NCBI GenBank assembly: GCA_934229725.1
Contig: CAKQDX010000010.1
Coordinates: forward strand, 24,736-88,735
Length of the DNA: 64,000 bases
Source of the DNA: an uncultured Streptococcus sp.
GTDB lineage: Bacteria > Bacillota > Bacilli > Lactobacillales > Streptococcaceae
Direction: 5' to 3'
Positions 34,406 through 42,785 of this stretch are shown piece by piece (positions within the stretch are counted from its first letter, which is position 1; each line of letters begins with the position of its first letter). The notes below the pieces were generated by a model. The model saw nothing but the letters and a program-made list of their open reading frames with translations. It was not told the DNA's origin and did not search any database. A program made the position numbers and the translations under genes.

Positions 34406-34480
34406 GTCAAAAGATTTCACCATGTGATAAAATCTTTTGACTTTTACCGATTCGGTCAAAACTGTCCTTTTTGACCGAAT
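34406..34480. repeat. Two adjacent perfect inverted repeats
   Basis: GTCAAAAGATTT/AAATCTTTTGAC (12 bp, 34406-34441) is followed 8 nt later by ATTCGGTCAAA/TTTGACCGAAT (11 bp, 34450-34480). Neither is followed by a T run, so they are more likely operators or leader RNA structures for the 106-aa membrane protein than terminators. Confidence 0.7.
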
Positions 34481-34593
34481 AGATTCTAGAATGAACCACA
34501 TAGACAAAGAATATTGTCCACAAGCTAGCCTTTTGATAATTTAGTAGGTGTTAAAGCAAAATATCTTTCAGATATAGAAAACGAGGTAGAAAC

Positions 34594-34914
34594 ATGACTA
34601 AAGTAATAGGTATTGGATTAATAGGTACAGCAGTAACAGTTATCACTTACAGTATTCTCGGCTTCCCAAAATTGGAGGTGTCCCTTTGGCCACTCTTTCC
34701 AGTCGCTCTTTTTGCTTTCTTTGCAATAGAAAATCTTATCAAAAAAGATTATAAATCTAGCCTCATGAGTACTTTGATTGGTTTAATGATTGCTAATGCT
34801 ATCTATGACGTGCTCCCTATATCAAATAACATCTTGATTGTTGCAAGAATTTTAACATGCCTTGGTCTAGGCTTTCTTTTTCCAAATCACGGTACAGATA
34901 AAGAGAGACATTAA
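34594..34914 (+). CDS. Small polytopic membrane protein, unknown function
   Basis: A 106-aa protein with four hydrophobic segments (about residues 3-23, 28-48, 57-72, 79-97), few charged loops and a short charged C-terminus. The ATG follows CGAGGTAG. It is one of few plus-strand genes and is separated from the upstream ABC gene by a terminator and two hairpins. No family recognised. Confidence 0.7.
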   Translation: MTKVIGIGLIGTAVTVITYSILGFPKLEVSLWPLFPVALFAFFAIENLIKKDYKSSLMSTLIGLMIANAIYDVLPISNNILIVARILTCLGLGFLFPNHGTDKERH

Positions 34915-34960
34915 AAAAACGAGAAATCCGTTTATGTAAGAACAGATTTCTCGTTTTTTT
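34913..34960. terminator. Bidirectional terminator
   Basis: AAAAAACGAGAAATC/GATTTCTCGTTTTTT perfect 15-bp stem between two convergent genes, with A and T runs on both sides. Confidence 0.9.
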
Positions 34961-35001
34961 CCACTTATAGTCTTACTATTAACTTAACTATTAGCATTTC
35001 T

Positions 35002-37158
35002 CTATTTTGAACGTCTGTGACGACCTTTGTAAGCTAAACTTGTCAAACCAAGGCCTACAAAAATCATACCTAAGATACCAACCTTAGCGTTTGTATCTCC
35101 TGTATTTGGTAAGTTATGACCTACCAATTTCCCACCAGTAGCTGGAGTCATACCCTCATCATGAGATTGTGTAGACGAAATCATAGCTGAGTCCATAGAA
35201 TGATCAGCTTTTGAAGCAAGTGGACTAGATACAAATGCCCATCTTTGAGCCGATGACATTTCCTTATAAGATTTTTGACTTAGTTTATCAAGCGTTACGG
35301 ATGAAGCTGGATTGACTGAAGTTGATGGAATAACAGCTGGTTTTGTCACTTCACTTGTTGCTGGTGTCGTGCTAACTGCAGGTGTTTCGCTAGTAGCTGG
35401 AGTTGTGCTAACCGCAGGTGCTTCACTTGTAGCAGGCGTTGTGCTAACCGCAGGCGCTTCACTTGTAGCAGGCGTTGTGCTAACCGCAGGTGCTTCACTT
35501 GTAGCAGGCGTTGTGCTAACCGCAGGTGCTTCACTTGTAGCAGGCGTTGTGCTAACTGCAGGCGCTTCACTTGTGGCAGGCGTTGTGCTGACTGCAGGTG
35601 CTTCACTTGTAGTAGGCGTTGTGCTGACTGCAGGTGCTTCACTTGTAGCTGGTGTTGTGCTTACTGCAGGTGCTTCACTTGTAGCAGGCGTTGTGCTGAC
35701 TGCAGGTGCTTCACTTGTAGCAGGCGTTGTGCTGACCGCTGGCGCTTCGCTCGTTGCTGGTGTTGTGCTTACTGCAGGTGCTTCACTTGTCGCCGGTGTT
35801 GTGCTGGTTTCAGGTGTAGATGTTGTATCGGTAACTTTAGGGGTACCATCTCCGTTATGAGTATGATAGTCATACTGCCAAAATTCATAAAGCGTTTTAC
35901 CAGCTTTTACTCTGTCATAGGTAACTTCGTAAAAGGATGGTGTACCGATAATGGTTGGAAAGGATGCGGCACCTTTACCGCCAAATTTTAAATATTCCGT
36001 CTCACCAGGCTCTATCGTATATTCTACAGAACGTGAATCCTCACCAGTCAAATGATAAATAACAGTATAGGTTAACGGACCTTCAGACTGAGATGAAGGT
36101 TTTGCAGATGGAGTTAAACTATCTTTAAATGCTGTCTCACTATTGTTCTTTTTATAAAGGAACATGGCCATTGGTGTTCCAGTATTATCAGTAACAAAAT
36201 ATGAGGAAGATAACTTCAACGTATTATCAGGTATATCAGAACCAGTTTCGTATTTATTAGCGCTATCTAAAGTATAGCCTGGTATAGTTTTAGCGCTTAC
36301 TGTTACCTCCTTATCCAAAGGTACAACAACAGTGTCATAAGGTGCGATATCAATTACTGCCGGAACACCGTATTTACTATTTTTCTCAAAAACACCATAA
36401 CGAACATGATAAGAAATAGAATCTCCATGATGCCATGAAGGTCTATTTATTGGGTTAACGATAATGTTCCCTTCTACAGAAGGTTTATTTTTATAGTAGG
36501 TATATGTTATAGGATTGTCATCAAAATTAGGATGGTTTAAAAGTGGACTATCATAAGGGATGACATCTCCAGCTTTAAAACTCTTTCCATCATCTGACGT
36601 AATTGTATAGTAAGAATACCTATAATCATCTCTCTCAGGAAGAACGAAACGCCCATCTTCATTAGGGCCAAAGAAGCCATCTCCCGATTGTATGTCACCA
36701 CTGTCTGTATGCTCTACATAACGGAAATAAAATGACTTATCTTCTTCAGTCTCATCCTTGTCTCTTGAATTCTCACTTGACGTTGTACTTGTCGGCGAAA
36801 CTATACCAGTTGGAGTTACTCCAAGACCTTCATGTTCTGAATATAAAGCACTTGTTTCTGGTGCTTCGCTATTTTCTGAAGTCGAGACTACTGCTGGTGC
36901 CTCACTCGTCGCTGGTGTTGTGCTGACTACTGGTGCTTCACTTGTCTCAGGACTCGTGCTCATAGCTGGAGTTGTACTAACGTTTTCGCTAGTAGCAGGC
37001 GTTGTGCTTGGAGCTTCACTCGTTGTTGGCACTGTACTAGCAATTTCATCAGCATACACTTTTGTAGATGATTGACAGAATTGGGACTGTGCTACAGTCG
37101 CAACTGTAACAGCTGCAACCAAAACAATACCATATTTAGACAACTTATTAATAGACAA
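35002..37158 (-). CDS. LPXTG cell-wall-anchored Thr/Ser/Pro-rich adhesin with tandem repeats
   Basis: A 718-aa surface protein. Signal peptide at the N-terminus (residues 1-36), a Thr/Ser/Pro-rich segment with degenerate repeats (37-125), three beta-rich MucBP-like modules (about 143-235, 245-340, 360-432), about thirteen copies of a 12-residue STTPATSEAPAV repeat (about 448-605), then LPNTG, a hydrophobic segment and RRSK. The start is a TTG (37156-37158) behind GGAGG. The repeats are a probable O-glycosylation target and wall-spanning stalk (inference). Its promoter has a G10 tract, so expression may phase-vary. The exact ligand is unknown. Confidence 0.88.
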   Translation of the reverse strand: MSINKLSKYGIVLVAAVTVATVAQSQFCQSSTKVYADEIASTVPTTSEAPSTTPATSENVSTTPAMSTSPETSEAPVVSTTPATSEAPAVVSTSENSEAPETSALYSEHEGLGVTPTGIVSPTSTTSSENSRDKDETEEDKSFYFRYVEHTDSGDIQSGDGFFGPNEDGRFVLPERDDYRYSYYTITSDDGKSFKAGDVIPYDSPLLNHPNFDDNPITYTYYKNKPSVEGNIIVNPINRPSWHHGDSISYHVRYGVFEKNSKYGVPAVIDIAPYDTVVVPLDKEVTVSAKTIPGYTLDSANKYETGSDIPDNTLKLSSSYFVTDNTGTPMAMFLYKKNNSETAFKDSLTPSAKPSSQSEGPLTYTVIYHLTGEDSRSVEYTIEPGETEYLKFGGKGAASFPTIIGTPSFYEVTYDRVKAGKTLYEFWQYDYHTHNGDGTPKVTDTTSTPETSTTPATSEAPAVSTTPATSEAPAVSTTPATSEAPAVSTTPATSEAPAVSTTPATSEAPAVSTTPTTSEAPAVSTTPATSEAPAVSTTPATSEAPAVSTTPATSEAPAVSTTPATSEAPAVSTTPATSEAPAVSTTPATSETPAVSTTPATSEVTKPAVIPSTSVNPASSVTLDKLSQKSYKEMSSAQRWAFVSSPLASKADHSMDSAMISSTQSHDEGMTPATGGKLVGHNLPNTGDTNAKVGILGMIFVGLGLTSLAYKGRHRRSK
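35349..35805 (-). repeat. 36-bp tandem repeat inside the LPXTG adhesin gene
   Basis: About thirteen in-frame copies of a 36-bp unit encoding STTPATSEAPAV, with mostly synonymous variation and a few changes (PTTS, SETP). Copy number could vary by recombination without breaking the frame. Confidence 0.9.
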
Positions 37159-37218
37159 AATAAATCCTCCATCGGAACATTCTCATAAAATTTTTAGAAA
37201 AATGAATTTTTCACTGAA

Positions 37219-37246
37219 ATTATACCCCCCCCCCAAAAAAAGTCAA
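37219..37246 (-). promoter_or_regulatory. Adhesin promoter with G10 homopolymer in the spacer
   Basis: -35 TTGACT (37241-37246) and -10 TATAAT (37219-37224). The 16-bp spacer is T6 followed by G10 (G run at 37225-37234 on the minus strand). A gain or loss of one G changes the spacing to 17 or 15 bp. The predicted start lies about 55 nt before the TTG start codon. Confidence 0.85.
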
Positions 37247-37274
37247 TATTTTTTCTAAAAAATTGACTTTTTTG
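37235..37274 (-). terminator. Terminator-like hairpin of nhaP overlapping the adhesin -35
   Basis: AAAAAAGTCAAT (37263-37274) pairs with ATTGACTTTTTT (37235-37247). The 3' arm and its T run contain the adhesin -35 hexamer, so nhaP termination and adhesin initiation share sequence. Confidence 0.6.
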
Positions 37275-37311
37275 TTCATTTAACTACAAGCTGTATACTC
37301 TAAACGCCTAC

Positions 37312-39378
37312 TTAAACTCGCCCTCGGGCTAGATTAATCATATCATAGGTCAAGGTATTGCTGGTCTCTTTGAGAGAGTAATCCTCTAAAGTATTGACCT
37401 CCTTACGAAGCTGTTTGGCGTAGCGGCTAGAGATAAGTTCAGCCTGCTCATACTCATTGATAACCTTACGTTCCAAATAGTAGCCTCGCAACATCTCGTC
37501 GATATTGTCAGGACTAAGGTGGGTGATAACCCGTTCAACAAAGGCACCTGACTGGATAATCTCAGCTTCTTGTAAACGGCCACGCTTTAGATAAGACAAG
37601 AGTTCAGAGTGATAGACACCTTCCAGATTGCTCAGCGCTTCCAGTACTTGCTCAGTGTTTGTCAAATAAAGCTCCGCCATGTGATCACGATTTTCCTCTG
37701 TTAAACGAGGAGCTCGTAACGTCTCCTCCTTGCCAAGATGAAATTTAAAGGTAAAGGCAAGGTGTAGGAGCCTACGTAGGCCTCGTACAAAGACAACGAA
37801 GGCATAGGAGAGGCTGGAGACGAAACCACGGTTAATACGACGCTCCAAGCCCTTGATATAACGCTGATAGAGGTTGTATTCGAGTTCTGAAAGTTGCCCC
37901 TTCTTGTAGGCATACTCTAACCCTTCACTCTCAATTTCCATAATCATGACACGGATATTGGCCAACTCTTCTTTGACATCATTGGACTCTTGTTCCAAGA
38001 TGAGGTTTTCCAGACGTTGATTATAATTGTCAATGGTAGCGTAAACAGCACCCTGATGCTTAGACTGCTTCAGGTCCTTCCCAAGCTCTCCAACGACATC
38101 ATTCAAAATAGCAATCTGCATATAATGGTTGGTTGTGTGGGCTGACCCCGTCGCCAATTTTGGTAGGACTAAAATGCCTGTTAAAAAGCTTAAGAGGGTG
38201 ACACCTGCCACTGTAAAGAGGAGAAGGCTATGTTCTAAAGTCGTCATATTGGCAAGAGGAAGCAAGAGAATCGTCGCAATGGACACTGTTCCTTTAACCC
38301 CAGAAAAGGTCAGAAGAGTGGCACTCTTCCAAATTCTTTTTAGGGGTCTTTTGTTTTTCCAAGCTCTTTGGGCAAATACCGCACTAATCATGACAAATCG
38401 AATGGCAAACATGGTCGCTGTCAAAAGCACGATTGCTAGCAGCAACCAGAGATTATCGTAGGTGCTACTTTGCAGAACGGGCATGGCCAATGTTGGTAAT
38501 TCCGTCCCCAAAAAGAAGAAGACCATACCATTTAGCATGAAGGTAATGGTTCCCCAAATGGTATGCGAAATACTATCCAATTTGGCATCAAAAACCGTAA
38601 TTTTTTTGAAACGGCTGGCTAGAGAAATACCAGCCACTACTACGGCAATAATGCCCGAAACATGAATCTCCTCCGCAACAAAGTAAGAGGCAATAGGGAG
38701 CACAAGTTCTAGTAGGAGGGCCCCTGTGACATCTGCAGCATCCATATTATCCAGGATTGTCAAGAAAAGCCGATTAAGGAGGGCCGTGATTAGGCCAACC
38801 AGAAAGCCACCCATAACGGAAAGGAACAAATTCCAACTAGCATCAAGGAGCGAAAAGGCTCCCGTCGTCAAGGCAGTCACCGCTACTTGAAAAGCGACCA
38901 GACCTGAAGCATCATTCAAAAGCCCCTCACCCTGCAAAATATAACCAATCCACTTTGGAAAACTGAAGCGTTTGGCAATAGCTGAATAGGCCACAAAATC
39001 AGTCGGTCCAAGGGATGCTCCGATAGCTAGACAGGCAGAGAGAGGCACCGATACAGGCAAGATGGACTTAGCCAGATAACCAATTCCCAATGTCGATACG
39101 AAGATGACTGGAAAAATCAGAAATAGAATCAGTTTCCAGTTACGTAGTATGCTGGTAATGTCACTCTCTTCCCCCTCTCGGAAAAGCAAGGGAGCGATGA
39201 TAAAAGCTAGAAAGAGTTCTGTTTCAAGCTCAAAAACACGACCTTTGAAAAGTAAACCAATGCCCACTCCAAAAATAATTTGAATTAAGGGCAGAGAAAG
39301 CCGTGGAAAGATACGGTTGATAACGTTCGATAAGATCAAGCTAAAAAGAAGAACCAGTAAAGCCGATGATAGATGCAT
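37312..39378 (-). CDS. Sodium/proton antiporter (CPA1, NhaP type)
   Basis: A 688-aa protein. The first 410 residues hold about twelve transmembrane segments with the NDASGLVAFQ motif (the ND pair is the cation site) and the GASLGPTDFVA block. The remaining 270 residues are a cytoplasmic, helix-rich, charged domain, as in long NhaP/YjcE-type transporters. It exchanges Na+ (or K+) for protons. The start ATG follows AGGAGG. It is the last gene of the operon with the 80-aa, mnmM-type and radical SAM genes. Confidence 0.9.
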   Translation of the reverse strand: MHLSSALLVLLFSLILSNVINRIFPRLSLPLIQIIFGVGIGLLFKGRVFELETELFLAFIIAPLLFREGEESDITSILRNWKLILFLIFPVIFVSTLGIGYLAKSILPVSVPLSACLAIGASLGPTDFVAYSAIAKRFSFPKWIGYILQGEGLLNDASGLVAFQVAVTALTTGAFSLLDASWNLFLSVMGGFLVGLITALLNRLFLTILDNMDAADVTGALLLELVLPIASYFVAEEIHVSGIIAVVVAGISLASRFKKITVFDAKLDSISHTIWGTITFMLNGMVFFFLGTELPTLAMPVLQSSTYDNLWLLLAIVLLTATMFAIRFVMISAVFAQRAWKNKRPLKRIWKSATLLTFSGVKGTVSIATILLLPLANMTTLEHSLLLFTVAGVTLLSFLTGILVLPKLATGSAHTTNHYMQIAILNDVVGELGKDLKQSKHQGAVYATIDNYNQRLENLILEQESNDVKEELANIRVMIMEIESEGLEYAYKKGQLSELEYNLYQRYIKGLERRINRGFVSSLSYAFVVFVRGLRRLLHLAFTFKFHLGKEETLRAPRLTEENRDHMAELYLTNTEQVLEALSNLEGVYHSELLSYLKRGRLQEAEIIQSGAFVERVITHLSPDNIDEMLRGYYLERKVINEYEQAELISSRYAKQLRKEVNTLEDYSLKETSNTLTYDMINLARGRV

Positions 39379-39386
39379 AGCTCCTC

Positions 39387-39629
39387 CTAACCTTCTTTAT
39401 GGCAACAGTTTGAGAATAATTCTTTTTGCTTACTAATCTTTTTATCAATAGCCGTCACATCTTCCTTGGCCAAAAGTTTATGGCAACGTTCGACCTCAAG
39501 ACTAGCTAACTTTTTCTTAATTTTAGCCGTTTTACGGTTTTCGACTTTTTTCAAGGTATCCTCGGCACTTTGCTTATCGATATATTTGGCCTGCATCTCC
39601 GCCAATTTTTCTTTAATGTCTGTAATCAT
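39387..39629 (-). CDS. Small coiled-coil protein, unknown function
   Basis: An 80-aa, highly charged, helical protein (MITDIKEKLAEMQAKYIDKQ start, heptad-like Leu/Ile spacing) with a CCHKEG end. Its start overlaps the end of the methyltransferase gene by 4 nt and it lies 8 nt before nhaP, so it is translated in the operon. No family recognised. Confidence 0.7.
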   Translation of the reverse strand: MITDIKEKLAEMQAKYIDKQSAEDTLKKVENRKTAKIKKKLASLEVERCHKLLAKEDVTAIDKKISKQKELFSNCCHKEG

Positions 39630-40174
39630 TGTAATTTCTCCAGCATCACCAAAAATGGTGGGGTGTTAATTTGATTGAGGGGTTGGTAAAGCATGGCTGT
39701 GAAAACACGTTGGTCCAAACCAATGACATACTCAAGAACAGCATCTTTCTCCATATCGCCACCATCATGACCGTAGTAAATCATAATCGCCAAGCGACCA
39801 CCCACCTCTAAGCGGTCAAGAATTTTCTCAATAGCCTCAAGAGTCGTGTGGGGCTTGGTGATGACACTTTTGTCTGCAGATGGCAGATAACCCAGATTGA
39901 AAATAGCTGCTCGAATAGGTTCCGTGACATAACGGTCCAGATTTTCATGCCCATCTAAAATGAGTTCTGCATTATCAATTCCCAAATCTGACAAGCGTTG
40001 ACTGGTCTTTTCAAGCGCCTGCTCTTGCACATCAAAAGCATAGACCTTCTTGGCGAGGCCGGCCAGAAAGGCGGTGTCATTACCATTTCCCATAGTCGCA
40101 TCAACAGCGATACTCCCATCATCCAACACTTGAGCTAGAAAATCATGGGACATCTGAATCGGACGTTTCATCAT
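39626..40174 (-). CDS. mnmM: Class I SAM-dependent methyltransferase (MnmM/YtqB family)
   Basis: A 182-aa methyltransferase. Motif VDATMGNGNDTAFLA (about residues 24-38) and the NLGYLP catalytic-site segment match the YtqB/MnmM family, which methylates 5-aminomethyluridine at tRNA position 34. It overlaps both neighbours by 4 nt. Older annotations call it an rRNA methyltransferase. Confidence 0.88.
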   Translation of the reverse strand: MMKRPIQMSHDFLAQVLDDGSIAVDATMGNGNDTAFLAGLAKKVYAFDVQEQALEKTSQRLSDLGIDNAELILDGHENLDRYVTEPIRAAIFNLGYLPSADKSVITKPHTTLEAIEKILDRLEVGGRLAIMIYYGHDGGDMEKDAVLEYVIGLDQRVFTAMLYQPLNQINTPPFLVMLEKLQ

Positions 40175-41115
40175 GCTTCTTCCTCCTTTTCCTTAGCTAC
40201 TTTACAACCTTGCCATGAGTCACGGCGTTCCATCTCCTTGTCAATGGCATTAAGAACTTCCCACTTGTTGAGACTCCACATAGGACCAATTAGCATGTCT
40301 CGGGGCGCATCACCAGTGATGCGGTGAATGACGATATCCTTAGGAATGATTTCCAACTGGTCACAAATGATGGACACATACTCTTCCTGACTCAGCAATT
40401 TCAGACGCCCCTCGTGGTAGTCTCTTTGCATACGGGTATTGGTCATCAGGTGGAGGAGGTGGAGTTTAATTCCCTGAATGTCATTATCCGTCACACAACG
40501 GCGAACATTTTCCACCATCATCTCGTGAGTTTCTCCTGGCAGCCCATTAATCAAATGCGATACAATCTCAGCCTTGGGCGCACGCTCACGCACACGCTTA
40601 ACCGTCTCTACATAGAGATCATAGCTGTGTGCTCGGTTAATGAGCTCTGACGTTTCTTCATAAGTGGTCTGCAGTCCAAGTTCAACGGTCACGTGCATAC
40701 GTTCTGTGAGTTCTGCTAAATAATCAATCACATCGTCTGGCAAACAGTCTGGGCGAGTACCGATATTGATCCCAACAACACCAGGCTCATTGATAGCCTG
40801 TTCGTAGCGTTCCTTGATAACCTCAAGTGGCGCGTGGGTATTGGTAAAGTTTTGAAAATAAACCAGATATTTCTGAACTTCTGGCCACTTGCGGTGCATG
40901 AAGTCAATCTCATGGTAAAACTGCTCACGAATCGGTGCCTCAGGAGCTACAATAGCGTCCCCAGACCCCGAAACCGTACAAAAGGTACAGCCGCCGTGAG
41001 CCACTGTGCCATCACGGTTGGGACAATCAAAGCCCCCATCTATTGGTAGTTTGAAAATCTTTTCGCCAAAAAGCTCACGATAGTAATCATTAACTGTTCT
41101 ATAACGTTTTTTCAT
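40171..41115 (-). CDS. TIGR01212-type radical SAM protein (YtqA/YhcC family)
   Basis: About 314 aa when started at the ATG at 41113-41115 (MKKRYRTVNDYYRE). The cluster is in DCPNRDGTVAHGGCTFC (Cys spacing of this family, with the CTFC pair), followed by TNTHAPLEVIKERYEQA. The physiological substrate is not known. No ribosome binding site is visible before this ATG. An extended -10 TATAAT ends 7 nt upstream, so the message may be leaderless. An upstream in-frame ATG would add 19 residues. Confidence 0.9.
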   Translation of the reverse strand: MKKRYRTVNDYYRELFGEKIFKLPIDGGFDCPNRDGTVAHGGCTFCTVSGSGDAIVAPEAPIREQFYHEIDFMHRKWPEVQKYLVYFQNFTNTHAPLEVIKERYEQAINEPGVVGINIGTRPDCLPDDVIDYLAELTERMHVTVELGLQTTYEETSELINRAHSYDLYVETVKRVRERAPKAEIVSHLINGLPGETHEMMVENVRRCVTDNDIQGIKLHLLHLMTNTRMQRDYHEGRLKLLSQEEYVSIICDQLEIIPKDIVIHRITGDAPRDMLIGPMWSLNKWEVLNAIDKEMERRDSWQGCKVAKEKEEEA

Positions 41116-41122
41116 AAGGACT

Positions 41123-41131
41123 ATTATAACA
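41123..41131 (-). promoter_or_regulatory. Extended -10 promoter at the start of the radical SAM gene
   Basis: TGT-TATAAT on the minus strand, -10 at 41123-41128, seven nt before the ATG. The predicted transcription start falls at or next to the start codon. Confidence 0.55.
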
Positions 41132-41142
41132 CTTTGACCTAA

Positions 41143-41200
41143 AAAAGAGGGTAAGACAGAGACAAAAATCAAGGATTTCTGCCTGTCCTACTCCCTCTTC
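41143..41200 (-). terminator. Terminator of rsmD-coaD-sepM
   Basis: AGAGGG..GTAGGACAG/CTGTCTTAC..CCTCT long hairpin followed by a T run on the minus strand, directly after the sepM stop. Confidence 0.8.
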
Positions 41201-42277
41201 TTATTTCGTCTTTTTCAAATAATCAATGGCTTCTTGAGCTGTTTTTACAGGAACGATTTTCATCTTGGTTCCCAGTTTCTTGGCAGCTTCCTTAGCCTCT
41301 TGATAGTTAGTCTTGGCATCTGGATCAGCCTTTTTCATTTCCTTAGTTACTGGATTATTTGGCACGAAGAAAATATCTGCACCACTATCAGCCGCTGATT
41401 TCACCTTGAGGTAGGCACCACCAATATCACCAACAGAACCATCCTTTTCAATGGTACCCGTTCCAGCAATCTTACGACCAGCCTTGAGGTCTTGACCGGA
41501 CACCTGATCGTAAATAGCTAGGGTAAACATAAGCCCCGCACTTGGTCCACCGACACCATCCAGTTTAAACTTAACGTTTTCAGAACTCTTGACCTCAGTA
41601 TGGTCCGTCAAGCCGATACCAATACCATTCTTACCATTGGCAATCTTGATAATCTTACCAGTGGCCGACTTTGATTTGTCATTTGTTGTGTAAGTGACCT
41701 TAACCTTTGAACCCAGCTTAAGTCCCTGAACGTATTTAATCAAATCAGCCGAATTATTAAAGGTCTTGTCATTGACAGCCGTCACCGTATCCGCAATATT
41801 GAGAACGCCCTTGAAGCTGGAATCATCATTGACCTGAAGCACATAGACACCCATATAGTCCAAGCTCGCCTTTTTACCAGCCAGCGTCAAGCCTTGATAA
41901 ATGGCTTGGTTTTGGGAAGTCTCCATGTAAAATTGGTTGATACGCATGTAATCTTCATCAGAGTAATTACCCGTTGCCTCTTCAGCCGTTTGGAGCTTAG
42001 CGAAATCATTGAGCTGAGCATAGAGCATGAGGGCCAAGGTCGCCTTGGTCTGGGCCACCGCCACAAAATTGTAGGAGCCTTTTGAATCATCGGCTTTCTT
42101 ATCCACAGTCAAGACTTCCTTGGTATCAAAAGCACCACCCGGAAGCTCAACATAATAATTATTAAGCGGGAAAAAGAGGGCAAAAAGGAGGAACAGTACC
42201 GTAAAAATACCTAAGAGCCACCACTTAATCCGCCACATTTTCCCTAATAGCGATTTAGATTTTGTCTTGTTTGCCAC
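41201..42277 (-). CDS. sepM: SepM family pheromone-processing serine protease
   Basis: About 358 aa from a GTG start (42275-42277) behind GGAGG. One N-terminal transmembrane segment (about residues 16-38), a PDZ domain (about 140-210) and a C-terminal Lon-type protease domain: catalytic Ser in GGPSAG and Lys in AYLKVKSA. In S. mutans SepM trims the competence pheromone CSP. A longer ATG-started frame extends deep into coaD and is rejected. The start overlaps coaD by 23 nt. Confidence 0.9.
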   Translation of the reverse strand: MANKTKSKSLLGKMWRIKWWLLGIFTVLFLLFALFFPLNNYYVELPGGAFDTKEVLTVDKKADDSKGSYNFVAVAQTKATLALMLYAQLNDFAKLQTAEEATGNYSDEDYMRINQFYMETSQNQAIYQGLTLAGKKASLDYMGVYVLQVNDDSSFKGVLNIADTVTAVNDKTFNNSADLIKYVQGLKLGSKVKVTYTTNDKSKSATGKIIKIANGKNGIGIGLTDHTEVKSSENVKFKLDGVGGPSAGLMFTLAIYDQVSGQDLKAGRKIAGTGTIEKDGSVGDIGGAYLKVKSAADSGADIFFVPNNPVTKEMKKADPDAKTNYQEAKEAAKKLGTKMKIVPVKTAQEAIDYLKKTK

Positions 42278-42752
42278 GCTTGGCCTCCACTTCCTTAACA
42301 ACTGCTTGCGGAACATAAGAGCTAATGTCCCCCTCAAAATAAATCAACTCACGCACACGACTCGAAGAAACTGGTGTTACCTCATGACTAGCAATCAAAT
42401 AAACCGTTTCAAGCTCAGGCGCCAGACCCTTATTGAAATAGTCCATATTGGCTTCGTAGTCAAAATCTGTCGCATTGCGAAGGCCTCGAACCAAATAAGT
42501 CACGCCAAGGTCTCTGGCAACATCTACAGCCAGACTATCGTGAGCCGTTATGACCTTGACATTGGGAAAATCTGCCACAACCTCATCCAAGATACGCTTG
42601 CGAGTCGCAACATCCCAGAAGCCCTGCTTGTTTTTATTATAAAAGAGACCTATATAAAGCTCATCGAAGAGCTTGCTGGCTCTGGCAATGATATCCATAT
42701 GCCCATTGGTAATCGGATCAAAAGACCCCGTAAACATAGCAATCTTGGTCAT
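42255..42752 (-). CDS. coaD: Pantetheine-phosphate adenylyltransferase
   Basis: A 165-aa enzyme of coenzyme A synthesis. The GSFDPITNGHMDII nucleotide-binding motif and VSSSRVRELI signature are intact. Gene order rsmD-coaD-sepM is the normal streptococcal arrangement. Confidence 0.97.
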   Translation of the reverse strand: MTKIAMFTGSFDPITNGHMDIIARASKLFDELYIGLFYNKNKQGFWDVATRKRILDEVVADFPNVKVITAHDSLAVDVARDLGVTYLVRGLRNATDFDYEANMDYFNKGLAPELETVYLIASHEVTPVSSSRVRELIYFEGDISSYVPQAVVKEVEAKRGKQDKI

Positions 42753-42785
42753 CGCATTTCCTTTCTACAACTTTCCTATCAGAGG

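Larger units (their letters stand above)
34254..34593. other. 340-bp intergenic region with three hairpins
   Basis: Holds the ABC ATPase terminator and two further perfect hairpins (34406-34441 and 34450-34480). No gene seen. Confidence 0.7.

Noticed and set aside
35349..35805. CRISPR-like regular repeats
   Set aside because: The 36-bp units are directly adjacent with no spacers and encode an in-frame protein repeat.
35312..35860. Open frame opposite the adhesin repeats with ASLVAGVVLTAG units
   Set aside because: It is the antisense of the 36-bp coding repeats; periodicity alone keeps it open. No ribosome binding site.
41116..41172. Longer N-terminus for the radical SAM protein
   Set aside because: The extra 19 residues overlap the extended -10 promoter and are not typical of the family, which starts at MKKRYR.
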